Assembly: GCA_947478535.1 (NCBI GenBank)
Contig: CANJXD010000035.1
Location: 1-20,262 of the forward strand
Reading direction: 5' to 3'
Origin: Acetobacteraceae bacterium
Lineage (GTDB): Bacteria > Pseudomonadota > Alphaproteobacteria > Acetobacterales > Acetobacteraceae
Length of the DNA stretch: 20,262 nucleotides
The notes beneath the pieces were generated by a model that was given only the letters and a program-made list of their open reading frames with translations, ran no database searches and was not told where the DNA came from. Below are positions 12,955-20,262 of the stretch, piece by piece. Position 1 is the first letter of the stretch, and the number at the start of each line of letters is the position of its first letter. A program made the translations under genes and the position numbers.

Positions 12955-15042
12955 ATGCATCCGCTGGAGAAGCTGTTCAGGCCGCGCTCGGTCGCCATCG
13001 TCGGCGCCTCCGGTGATCCGGAAAAGCTGGGGGGCCGCACGCTGTTCCATGTGAAGGAACTCGGCTTCCAGGGGCGCATCTTCCCGATCAATGTCAGCGG
13101 GCGGGATGTGCAGGGGCTGCCATCCTGGAAATCCGTCGCCGAACTGCCGGAAGCGCCGGACAGCGCCATCATCGTGCTGCCCGCCGGCGCCGTGCCCGCG
13201 GCGCTGGAGGATTGCGCGGCGCGGGGGGTGAAGCATGTGCAGATCCTCTCCTCCGGCTTCGCGGAGGAAGGGGGCGAGGGCATCGCCTTGCAGGCGCGGG
13301 TGGTGGAGATCGCGCGGCGTCACGGCATGCGGTTCACCGGGCCGAATGCGCTGGGCAGCATCAGCCCGCTGGATCGGTTCTACGGCACCTTCTCCAGCCT
13401 GCTGGCGACGGCGGTGCCGGGGCCGGGGACGGTGGGCGTGGCGACGCAATCCGGCGCCTTCGGGTCCCACATCTACGCCGTGGCGAGTTTCCGTGGGCTC
13501 GGCATCAGCCGTGCCATCGCGACGGGGAATGAGGCGGATATCGATGTCGCGGCGGCGATCGACTACCTCGCGGAGGATCCCGGCACGACGGTGATCTGCG
13601 CCTCCCTCGAAGGCTGCGGGGATGGGGAGGGGCTGCGGCGCGCGCTGCTGAAGGCGGCCGTGGTTGGCAAGCCCGTCATCATCATGAAGGTCGGCACGAC
13701 GGAGGTCGGCGCGGCGGCGGCTGCGACGCATACGGGCTCGCTCGCCATCGAGGACCGGCTGGTCGATGTCGTGCTGCGGGAATGCGGCGCGTGGCGGGCG
13801 CGTTCGATCGAGGAGATGATCGACATCGCCTATGTCTGCGCCATCGGGCCGCGGCCGCGCTCGACGCGGATGGGGGTGCTGACGGTGTCGGGTGGCATCG
13901 GCGTGCTGATGGCGGATGTCGGCATCGGCGCGGGGCTTTCCGTGCCGCCACTGCCGGGCCCGGCGCTGGCTTCCTTGCAGGCGATCCTGCCGGTCGCGAC
14001 CGGGCGCAACCCCGTGGATTCCACCGCGAATGTCGGCGGGCGGCTGCATCTGTTCGGCGCGGTGAGCGAGGCGATGGTGGAGGGCGCAGCGCTCGGGTCC
14101 TGCTTCCTCTACCTCGCGCATATCGGGCGCAACCTGGAACGCTTCCCGCCGCTCGCCGAAGGGCTGGCGGCGCTGCGGCGAAGCCAGCCGGATGTGCTCG
14201 CCGTCGCGGTGATGACGCATGTCGATGCCATCCGGCAGGGGCTGGAGGCCATCGGCGTGCCGGTCTTCGAGGACCCGACGCGGGCCGTGCGCGCCGTGGC
14301 GGCGGCGTCCCGCATCCCGGCCCTGCAGGCGGCAGCGCGGCCGCGCCCGGTGCTGCCGCCAGCGGCGCCCCTGCCCGAGGGCGCGCTGAACGAGGCGGCG
14401 GCGAAGGCGCTGCTGCGCCAGGCGGGGATTCCCGTGCCACCGGAACACATCTGCGCGAGCGCGATGGAGGCGGCCGCGGCGGCGCGCGCCATCGGCGGCC
14501 CTGTCGTGCTGAAAATCCTGTCCGACGACATCCCGCACAAGACCGAAATCGGCGGCGTCATGCTCGATGTCGCGGGGCCGGAGGCGGCGGCGGCGGGCTT
14601 TGAGGAATTGATGCGCCGGGCGCGAGACGCGAAGCCCGCGGCGAAGCTGGATGGCGTGCTGGTGGCGCCGATGCTGAAGGGCGGCGTGGAGGTCATCCTC
14701 GGCGTGCAGCGGGACCCGGTCTTCGGGCCGATGGTGATGGTGGGGTTGGGCGGCGTCTCGGTGGAACTGTTCGACGATGTCGCCTTCGCCTCCGCGCCCC
14801 TGACGGAGGAGACGGCGCGGCGGCTGGTGGAGGAGATCCGCGGCGTGAAGCTGCTGCGCGGCTTCCGCGGCGCGGCCCCGCTGGATGAAGCGGCGCTGGT
14901 GGCGGCGCTGTGCCGGCTTTCGGAGTTCGCCGTGGCGCAGGAAGCCAGCATCGACGGGATCGAGGTCAATCCCTTCCTCGTGCGGGAATGCGGCGGCTTC
15001 GCGCTGGATGCCCTGGTGACGCGGCGCGCCAACCTGGCCTAG
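12955..15042 (+). CDS. ADP-forming acyl-CoA ligase (acetate--CoA ligase family), fused, 695 aa
   Basis: This enzyme would ligate a carboxylic acid to CoA using ATP, giving ADP and phosphate. Domain order: CoA-binding Rossmann domain (1-130; SVAIVGASGDPEKLGG at 12-27), succinyl-CoA-ligase-like domains (about 150-440) and an ATP-grasp domain (about 470-695). The phospho-carrier histidine is predicted at His259 in ATHTGSLA. The ATP-grasp part shows LNEAAAKALLRQAGIPVP, PVVLKILSDDIPHKTEIGGV and VEVILGVQRDPVFGPMVMVG. This is the fused alpha-beta arrangement. GGAGGG precedes the ATG at 12955. Placed after two dehydrogenases and a crotonase, it probably activates the imported acid before oxidation. 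It is notable that the activating enzyme is ADP-forming rather than the more usual AMP-forming ligase. The acid substrate is unknown. Confidence 0.93.
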   Translation: MHPLEKLFRPRSVAIVGASGDPEKLGGRTLFHVKELGFQGRIFPINVSGRDVQGLPSWKSVAELPEAPDSAIIVLPAGAVPAALEDCAARGVKHVQILSSGFAEEGGEGIALQARVVEIARRHGMRFTGPNALGSISPLDRFYGTFSSLLATAVPGPGTVGVATQSGAFGSHIYAVASFRGLGISRAIATGNEADIDVAAAIDYLAEDPGTTVICASLEGCGDGEGLRRALLKAAVVGKPVIIMKVGTTEVGAAAAATHTGSLAIEDRLVDVVLRECGAWRARSIEEMIDIAYVCAIGPRPRSTRMGVLTVSGGIGVLMADVGIGAGLSVPPLPGPALASLQAILPVATGRNPVDSTANVGGRLHLFGAVSEAMVEGAALGSCFLYLAHIGRNLERFPPLAEGLAALRRSQPDVLAVAVMTHVDAIRQGLEAIGVPVFEDPTRAVRAVAAASRIPALQAAARPRPVLPPAAPLPEGALNEAAAKALLRQAGIPVPPEHICASAMEAAAAARAIGGPVVLKILSDDIPHKTEIGGVMLDVAGPEAAAAGFEELMRRARDAKPAAKLDGVLVAPMLKGGVEVILGVQRDPVFGPMVMVGLGGVSVELFDDVAFASAPLTEETARRLVEEIRGVKLLRGFRGAAPLDEAALVAALCRLSEFAVAQEASIDGIEVNPFLVRECGGFALDALVTRRANLA

Positions 15043-15071
15043 CCTGCCCGCGATATCGGGGAGGGACGCGC

Positions 15072-16610
15072 ATGCGTGCGATGGTGGCTGGCCTTGCCGT
15101 GGCGATGGCCCTGGGTGGGGCCGTGCGGGCGCAGGAATTGCGCGTGGGGCTCGCGGCGACCATCACGTCGCTCGACCCGCATTTCCATGTCATCGGGTCC
15201 AACGCCGCGCTGTCGCGCAACATCTTCGATGGGCTGGTGAACCAGGACGACCAGCAGCGCAACGTGCCGGGGCTTGCGGAATCCTGGCGCGCCGTGGATG
15301 CGACGAGTTGGGAATTCACGCTGCGCGCCGATGCGCGCTTCCATGACGGATCGCCGGTGACGGCGGAGGATGCGGCGGCGAGCCTTCGGCGCATCCCGCG
15401 CATCCGCAACAGCCCGTCATCCTTCCTGCCGTTCGTGCGGCCGATCACCGGCATCACGGTGGTCGATGCGCGGACCCTCCGCCTTACCACCGCCGAGCCA
15501 TTTCCCCTGTTGCCGAGTGCGATGGCGCGCATCGCCATCCTGCCGCGCACGGCGGAGGAGGCGGAGACGAGCGATCTCAATGCGGGGCGCGGCCTGGTGG
15601 GCAGCGGGCCGTATCGGCTTGTTACCTATCGGCCCGGCGAATCCGTGGACCTCGCGGCGACGGACCCGGCGCGGCCCTGGCAGCGCGTAAGGCTGCGCTT
15701 CGTGACGAATGATGCCGCGCGCGTCGCCGGGCTGCTGGCGGGGGACCTCGACCTGATCGAGCAGGTGCCGACGGCGGATAGCGAAAGGCTGCGCCGCGAT
15801 GCGCGGGTGAAGCTGGCGACCATCGCCTCGAACCGCGTGATGTATCTGCATCCCGACCAGGACCGGGACCGCACGCCCTTCGCGACGGCGCGCGATGGGG
15901 GCGCCATCGCGAACCCGCTGCGCGATGCCCGCGTGCGGCGCGCGCTGTCCGTGGCGATCGACCGCAATGCGCTGGTGGCGCGGATTATGGACGGGGAAGG
16001 CACGCCGGCGGGACAGATGGTGCCGGCGGGGTACTTTGGTCATGTGCCGTCTCTCGCCGCACCCGGCCTCGATCAGCCTGCGGCGCGGCGGTTGCTGGTG
16101 GAAGCGGGGCTGCCGCAGGGCTTCGCGCTGACGCTGCATGCCTCGAACGACCGCTATCCGAATGACGACAAGATCGCCCAGGCGCTGGCGCAGATGTGGA
16201 CGCGCGCGGGCATCCCGACGCAGGTTGTCGTGCAGCCGGGCAACGTGTTCTTCACCCGCGCCTCGGCGCGTGACTACACGCTGATCATGGGCGGCGCGGC
16301 GGCGGAGACGGGGGAGGCGTCTTCCGTGCTGCGGCCGCTGCTGGCGAGCTTCGATCCCGCGCGGGGCGATGGCTCCGGCAATCGCGGGCGCTATTCCAAC
16401 CCGGAGTTCGACCGGCTGCTGCGCCAGGCCCTCGCCACCGTGGATGACGCGGCGCGCGAGGCGCTGCTGCGGCAGGCGACCGTGCTGGCGATGGAGGAGG
16501 CGGGCGTGATCCCGTTGTTTTTCATCCAGAACAGCTGGGCGAGCCGTGGCGCCATCACCTATCGCCCACGATCCGATGGCTGGACGCTGGCGGAGAATGC
16601 GAGCCGATGA
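15072..16610 (+). CDS. ABC transporter substrate-binding protein, family 5, 512 aa
   Basis: This is a periplasmic DppA/OppA-type binding protein with signal peptide MRAMVAGLAVAMALGGAVRA (cut before QEL). Conserved blocks are TSLDPHFHVIGSNAALSRNIFDGLV, VPGLAESWRAV, RFHDGSPVTAEDAAASLRRI, GSGPYRLVTY and VRRALSVAIDRNALVARIMDGEG. It aligns along its length with the binding protein at 7024-8604, so the two are paralogues within one locus. The ATG at 15072 has CGGGGAGGG upstream; a longer in-frame extension to 14910 overlaps the ligase and is rejected. It is the fifth gene of the acyl-CoA operon, 29 bp after the ligase, and overlaps the nucleoside hydrolase start by 4 nt (ATGA). Its embedding in the operon suggests it captures the substrate of the pathway. 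No permease genes accompany it. Confidence 0.92.
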   Translation: MRAMVAGLAVAMALGGAVRAQELRVGLAATITSLDPHFHVIGSNAALSRNIFDGLVNQDDQQRNVPGLAESWRAVDATSWEFTLRADARFHDGSPVTAEDAAASLRRIPRIRNSPSSFLPFVRPITGITVVDARTLRLTTAEPFPLLPSAMARIAILPRTAEEAETSDLNAGRGLVGSGPYRLVTYRPGESVDLAATDPARPWQRVRLRFVTNDAARVAGLLAGDLDLIEQVPTADSERLRRDARVKLATIASNRVMYLHPDQDRDRTPFATARDGGAIANPLRDARVRRALSVAIDRNALVARIMDGEGTPAGQMVPAGYFGHVPSLAAPGLDQPAARRLLVEAGLPQGFALTLHASNDRYPNDDKIAQALAQMWTRAGIPTQVVVQPGNVFFTRASARDYTLIMGGAAAETGEASSVLRPLLASFDPARGDGSGNRGRYSNPEFDRLLRQALATVDDAAREALLRQATVLAMEEAGVIPLFFIQNSWASRGAITYRPRSDGWTLAENASR

Positions 16611-17551
16611 GCGGGCGCCTGCGCATCCTGATCGATTGCGATCCCGGCGTGGATGACGCGATCGCGCTACTGCTGGCGCTGGCCTCCCCGGAGTTGGAGG
16701 TGGTGGCGGTGACGACGGTGGCGGGCAACGTCCCGCCGGAGCGCACCTTCGACAACGGCCGCCGCGTCGTAGCACTGGCGGGGCGGCCGGAGGTGAAGGT
16801 GTATCCGGGTTGCACGGGGCCGTTGCTGGGGCCGGTGCTGCGCGGGAAGTACAGCGGCGCGGGCGGGCTCGGTGGGTCTTTGCTGCCGGAAAGCGGCGCG
16901 CCGGTCGAGACGCGTCATGCCGTCGATGTCATCACCGCGGCGCTGGAGGAGGCGAGCGCGACGGCGCGGCCACTGACGATCTGCACGCTGGGACCGCTGA
17001 CCAACCTGGCGGTGGCGCTGGCGCGGGATGCGGGGCTGGCGCGCGGCATTGCCCGAATTGTCGCCATGGCGGGGGCCTTCGCGGCCGGTGGCAATCGCAC
17101 GCCGAGCGCCGAGTTCAACGTGCTCGCCGACCCGCATGCGGCGGAGATCGTGCTGCGCTGTGGCGCGCCGGTGGTGCTGGCGCCGCTCGACGTGACGTTC
17201 CAGGCCCTGGCGACCCCGGCGCGCGTCGCGGCGCTGCGGGCGATGGGTGGGCGGGTGACGGGGCTCGCCGCCGATCTCGTCACCTTCTATGACCGCAACG
17301 ACCCGGCGCGCTATGGCGAGCCGGGCGGGCCGCTGCATGACCCCTGCGTCATCGCCTTCCTGCTGCGGCCAGACCTGTTTGGCAGTCGTCCGGCCCATGT
17401 CACGGTCGAGTTGCAGGGCAGCCACAGCTACGGCCAGACCGTGGGCGATTTCTTCGGCACCACGGGCAAGCCGGCCAATGCGACGGTGCTTGGACGGCTC
17501 GACGCGCCGGGGTTTTTCGACCTGCTATGGGGCCGGCTCGCGGCGCTGTAG
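16607..17551 (+). CDS. Nucleoside hydrolase (IUNH family), 314 aa
   Basis: This enzyme would hydrolyse the N-glycosidic bond of ribonucleosides or related ribosides. It has the calcium/ribose motif IDCDPGVDDA (9-18; Asp12, Asp16 and Asp17 match the Crithidia Asp10, Asp14 and Asp15), TLGPLTNLAVAL (127-138), AEFNVLADPHAAE (168-180), and LHDPCVIAFLL (243-253). His244 and Asp245 correspond to Crithidia His241 and Asp242. All key residues are kept, and the length is normal. It has no signal peptide, so it is cytoplasmic. Its ATG overlaps the stop of the binding-protein gene (ATGA), indicating coupling. Its place at the end of an acyl-CoA operon is unusual and hints that the imported compound is a riboside or contains one. 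Ordinary purine or pyrimidine salvage is the alternative. Its stop abuts the stop of the convergent M20 gene with no base between. Confidence 0.92.
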   Translation: MSGRLRILIDCDPGVDDAIALLLALASPELEVVAVTTVAGNVPPERTFDNGRRVVALAGRPEVKVYPGCTGPLLGPVLRGKYSGAGGLGGSLLPESGAPVETRHAVDVITAALEEASATARPLTICTLGPLTNLAVALARDAGLARGIARIVAMAGAFAAGGNRTPSAEFNVLADPHAAEIVLRCGAPVVLAPLDVTFQALATPARVAALRAMGGRVTGLAADLVTFYDRNDPARYGEPGGPLHDPCVIAFLLRPDLFGSRPAHVTVELQGSHSYGQTVGDFFGTTGKPANATVLGRLDAPGFFDLLWGRLAAL

Positions 17552-18949
17552 CTAGGCGCCCTTTGGCCAGGGCTGCTCGCCGAGATCCCAGAAGACGCCG
17601 GCCGCGATGGCGAGCCCTTCGCGCATCAGCGGCAGCAGCGCGTGTTCGTTCGGCGCGTGCTGCGAACAGCCGCTGTAGGAATGCGGGATGTAGATCGTCG
17701 GCAGGCCGAGCGTGATCGCGAAGCTGTCATTCGGCAGCGATCCCCCGGCATTCGGCACGATCATCGGTGCCTTGCCGGTGCTGCGCTCGACCGAGGCGGC
17801 GACGAGGCGCGGCCAGGGGCCATCGGGGTCCATCCGCGTCGCGGCCCATTCGGCGCCGGCCTTGATGGGGGAGACGACCACGTCATCGAAGCCGGCTTCC
17901 GACAGGTGCTTCTGGATGGCCGGAATGAACGTGGCGGGCGCGCGGTCCACGGTGTAGCGGATCTGGCAGCGGGCGAAGGCTTCCGGCGGCACGGCGTTGA
18001 CGGGCGCGTCGGGGTGGCCGCATTTGAAGGCGAGCACCTCGAAGGTGTTCCAGCCGAACACCTTCTCCGCCGCCGTCAGGCCGGGCTCGCCCCACCAGGC
18101 GTTGATCTCCGGCCCATCGGCGCCGCCATCGACGCGGCATTCCGCCAGTGCCGCGCGCACGCTGTTGGGGATTCGCTCCGGCACCAGGTCCCGCACCAGC
18201 ACCTTGCCGTCGCGGTCGATGATGCTGGCGATGGCGTGGGCGAGGCGGACGCCGGGGTTGGCGAGCAGCCCACCCCAATTGCCGGAATGGTGGCCACCTT
18301 CGCGGTATTTCACGCGGAGGTCGAGGCTCATCGCGCCGCGGGTGCCCAGCACGAGCGCGGGCCAGTCCGGCACCAGGCGCGGACCATCGGAGGCGATGAG
18401 CACATCGGCCTTCAGTTCGTCGCGATGCGCGCGGCAGAATTCGTCGATGCCGGGGGAGCCGACTTCTTCGCTCGTCTCCAGCAGGATCGTCACGTTGAAG
18501 CCGAGGTGGCCGCGCGTGTTCAGCACGGCCTCCAGCGCCGCGAGGTTGGCGCTGTGCTGGCCCTTGTTGTCGACGATGCCGCGGCCGTAGAGGCGTTCGC
18601 CGCGCTGCGTCACCGTCCAGGGGGAAAGCCCTTCCAGCCATTCGGCATCGAGGCCGAGCACAGTATCCCCGTGGCCATAGGTCAGCAGGGTCGGCAGCGT
18701 CGGGTCCTCGATCCGACGGCCGATCAGGAAGGGGCCGCCGCGGCCCGTGGGGTTGGGGTGGATAACGCAGGTGAAGCCGAGGCGCGTGAGGTCCGGCGCC
18801 ATCTCCTCCTCCAGGTAGCGCCACAGATGCGGCGCGCTGGCAGGGTCCTGGCTCGCGGTGGGGCAGGCGATGCGACGACGCAGCACGGCGAGCAGACTGC
18901 CATTGTCGAGGCTGTCCGTCGCGGCGCGGATCGCGGCCTCGCGGCTCAT
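17552..18949 (-). CDS. M20 family metallopeptidase, 465 aa
   Basis: This is a di-zinc carboxypeptidase/deacylase-type enzyme of peptidase family M20. Motifs are LTYGHGDTV (89-97; His93 ligand and Asp95), LYGRGIVDNKGQ (120-131; bridging Asp127), LLETSEEVGSPG (156-167; catalytic Glu161 and ligand Glu162), ASDGP (186-190; Asp188 ligand), the dimerisation-domain segment GGHHSGNWGGLLANPG, and a C-terminal SGCSQHAPNEH with the last His ligand. All metal and catalytic residues are present, and there is no signal peptide. The length fits the larger dipeptidase-like M20 enzymes. The ATG at 18949 overlaps the stop of the M28-like gene by 4 nt, so the two are coupled; the Shine-Dalgarno is weak, as expected for coupling. 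The substrate is probably a dipeptide or N-acyl amino acid, not determinable here. Confidence 0.92.
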   Translation of the reverse strand: MSREAAIRAATDSLDNGSLLAVLRRRIACPTASQDPASAPHLWRYLEEEMAPDLTRLGFTCVIHPNPTGRGGPFLIGRRIEDPTLPTLLTYGHGDTVLGLDAEWLEGLSPWTVTQRGERLYGRGIVDNKGQHSANLAALEAVLNTRGHLGFNVTILLETSEEVGSPGIDEFCRAHRDELKADVLIASDGPRLVPDWPALVLGTRGAMSLDLRVKYREGGHHSGNWGGLLANPGVRLAHAIASIIDRDGKVLVRDLVPERIPNSVRAALAECRVDGGADGPEINAWWGEPGLTAAEKVFGWNTFEVLAFKCGHPDAPVNAVPPEAFARCQIRYTVDRAPATFIPAIQKHLSEAGFDDVVVSPIKAGAEWAATRMDPDGPWPRLVAASVERSTGKAPMIVPNAGGSLPNDSFAITLGLPTIYIPHSYSGCSQHAPNEHALLPLMREGLAIAAGVFWDLGEQPWPKGA

Positions 18950-20262
18950 GCGCCGATCGCCTGGCGCACCCGCTTCGTCGCGGCGCGGAGGGCGGCGGTG
19001 AAGCGGTTCTGGCCGCGCAGCAATTCGACCGCCGCCGCTTCAAGCAGGGACGGGTCGAGCAGCGGCATCTCGGAGGCGACGACGAGACCGGGCAGCGGCG
19101 GCACGGTATAGGCGGGGTCATGCGCGAAGCGGGCCTCCCGCGTGTAGTTCACGGGGACGAGGATGCGGGAGAGGTCGTGCACTGCGGCGTTGCGCGCGGC
19201 GGTCGGCGCGGTGTCCAGCGCCTGCAGGGCTGCGCGCAGCAGAGCAACGGCCGCCCGCGCGGGGGAGAGGTTCGCCATGCCCTTCGACGCGGCCTCGTAG
19301 CCATTGATCGTCGAGTCGAATTCGTCGCAGGTCGCCAGCCAGTCGAAGGGCAGGCGTTCGGCGTTGGCGATGCGCAGCACGGAGAGCAGGTAGATCTTCA
19401 TGTCCACCAGCAGGATGTCGCGATCCGCGATCTCCAGCGTATCGTTCTCCGTATGCCAGGCGATGTTCGCGCCGCAGCCGGAGACATCGTAGTAGTTCTT
19501 CTCCCGCCGCAGGGCTTCCGGCATCGTGCTCGACAGCATGAAGAAGCTGGGCAGGCCGATATTGTTGAAGGAATAGTCGCCGGCCTGGGGCGGGCGGATG
19601 GTCTTGATCACCGCATCCGGCACGATGTCCCGGATCGCGCCGGCGGCGAGTGCCGCGCTTTCGGTGAAGGCGCGGGTCTGGTGGTACGACGTGGCCCAGC
19701 GGCAGCCGGGGCTGTCACAATTGATCTGGGCGAGGCAATTCTCGTCGAGGTCCTGCGCGAAGGCATCGGTGAACCAGGTGGAGCCGGCATAGCGGCCGGT
19801 GGAATGGCCGGGCCACCACGCGATCTTCACGCCGCGCCTGAGATTGGCGCGGTTCGCCCAGAGCACGCGGGCGATCTCCAGCATCGTCGCATCGCCTGTC
19901 GCGTTGTCGCCGACGCCGACTTCCCAGCTATCGTAGTGGCCGTGCAGCAGGACGAACTTTTCGGCGTCTTCCGTGCCGGGGATGGTGACGACGGGGATGG
20001 TCTGCGGGAACCAGCCTTCCTCCATCACCGTGCGGATCGTTGCCTCGCCGCCTGCTTCGGCCAGCGCCATCAGCGCCTTGCCATCGGGATTGTTCACGGC
20101 GACGACGGGGATCTTCGGCTTGCGCGGCAGGTCGTGCAGGTCCGGGCTGCCCCAGATGGTCGTGCAGGTGCCCCAGTGGATGTCGATGCCGGGATTGACG
20201 GCGATGAGGCCGACGCCGCCCCATTCCTCGATCAGGCTGGTCAGCGCCGGATTGCCGAAGCC
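18946..20262 (-). CDS. M28 family peptidase-like protein with PA-type domain, 5' end missing
   Basis: The reading frame is open to the right edge, so the N-terminus lies outside; the GTG at 20097 is internal. The visible N-terminal part (20262 to about 20050) includes WGGVGLIAVNPGIDIHWGT and IPVVAVNNPDG, which look like a protease-associated (PA) domain inserted before or within the peptidase. The M28 core follows: VLLHGHYDSWEVGVGDNATGDATML (first zinc His and bridging Asp), INCDSPGC (third Asp ligand), and AWHTENDTLEIAD (last His ligand). The segment that normally holds the catalytic and ligand Glu pair reads WWPGHSTGRYAGS and contains no Glu. This H-containing variant may be a distinct subfamily or a non-peptidase. 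It is coupled to the downstream M20 gene by a 4-nt overlap, suggesting joint peptide or conjugate breakdown. Confidence 0.88.
   Translation of the reverse strand, partial: GFGNPALTSLIEEWGGVGLIAVNPGIDIHWGTCTTIWGSPDLHDLPRKPKIPVVAVNNPDGKALMALAEAGGEATIRTVMEEGWFPQTIPVVTIPGTEDAEKFVLLHGHYDSWEVGVGDNATGDATMLEIARVLWANRANLRRGVKIAWWPGHSTGRYAGSTWFTDAFAQDLDENCLAQINCDSPGCRWATSYHQTRAFTESAALAAGAIRDIVPDAVIKTIRPPQAGDYSFNNIGLPSFFMLSSTMPEALRREKNYYDVSGCGANIAWHTENDTLEIADRDILLVDMKIYLLSVLRIANAERLPFDWLATCDEFDSTINGYEAASKGMANLSPARAAVALLRAALQALDTAPTAARNAAVHDLSRILVPVNYTREARFAHDPAYTVPPLPGLVVASEMPLLDPSLLEAAAVELLRGQNRFTAALRAATKRVRQAIGA

Noticed and set aside
11650..14538. Very long antisense open frame (962 codons, minus strand) across the dehydrogenase and ligase genes
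   Set aside because: Its translation is Arg/His/Gln-rich with no recognisable domain, and it lies opposite genes with clear motifs. It is a by-product of high GC at third codon positions.
17542..17560. GGCGC-9 nt-GCGCC stem as a bidirectional terminator
   Set aside because: The stem is only 5 bp with no T-tract on either side, which is too weak to call; the location is noted as a finding only for the abutting stops.
17642..19111. Antisense open frame of 489 codons opposite the M20 gene
   Set aside because: It has low-complexity composition and no motifs, while the opposite strand carries the full M20 metal-site set.
1..20262. Mobile elements, CRISPR arrays, tRNA or rRNA genes, toxin-antitoxin or phage-defence modules
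   Set aside because: I found no transposase, integrase, repeat array, RNA gene or defence motif. All open frames with real protein features are metabolic or transport genes with uniform composition.

Overview
The window is very GC-rich, almost wholly coding DNA. Its mix of orphan Bug/TctC-type and family-5 solute-binding proteins, HyuA/DUF917-type enzymes and acyl-CoA genes suggests a soil or water alphaproteobacterium, most likely an Acetobacteraceae relative (Roseomonas-like). That placement is inferred from composition and gene content only. There are no rRNA, tRNA, CRISPR, phage or insertion-sequence signals. The longest gap without a gene is 236 bp (8605-8840), and it is a regulatory region.

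Layout. (1) 1-407 is the 3' end of a DUF4239 (bestrophin-like) membrane protein. (2) 4585 down to 409, minus strand, is a tightly overlapping operon: an alpha/beta-hydrolase-fold protein with no nucleophile serine, an SDR oxidoreductase, a DUF917 (S-methyl-thiohydantoin desulfurase-like) protein, and a short hydantoinase/oxoprolinase A protein. (3) Divergent from it, 4659-7000, are homogentisate 1,2-dioxygenase and a TctC-type binding protein. (4) 7024-8604, minus strand, is a family-5 (dipeptide/oligopeptide-type) ABC binding protein. It shares a divergent control region with a second TctC protein (8841-9833). (5) 9924-17551 is a six-gene operon: crotonase-family protein, large and small acyl-CoA dehydrogenases, ADP-forming acyl-CoA ligase, a second family-5 binding protein, and a nucleoside hydrolase. 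(6) Convergent with it, minus strand, are an M20 metallopeptidase and an M28 peptidase-like protein that runs off the right edge.

How the parts may work together. The central region looks like a small-molecule uptake and catabolism locus. The six-gene operon could capture a substrate in the periplasm, possibly release it from a ribosyl group, ligate the acid to CoA, desaturate it with a two-subunit dehydrogenase and pass it to a crotonase. The substrate cannot be read from sequence.

The strongest unlabelled signal is regulatory. Three promoters (for the family-5 binding protein at 8604, the TctC gene at 8841 and the operon at 9924) share a -35 box starting TTGC, a TANNNT-GC -10 box at 17-18 bp spacing, and an ACCGANCGGTC palindrome at the predicted start point. 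This predicts one TetR-type repressor, encoded outside the window, that switches two binding proteins and the acyl-CoA operon together.

A second theme is altered active sites: the alpha/beta hydrolase has Ala in place of Ser, the crotonase lacks one of the two hydratase glutamates, the M28 protein lacks the Glu-Glu motif, and the large acyl-CoA dehydrogenase lacks the usual C-terminal Glu.
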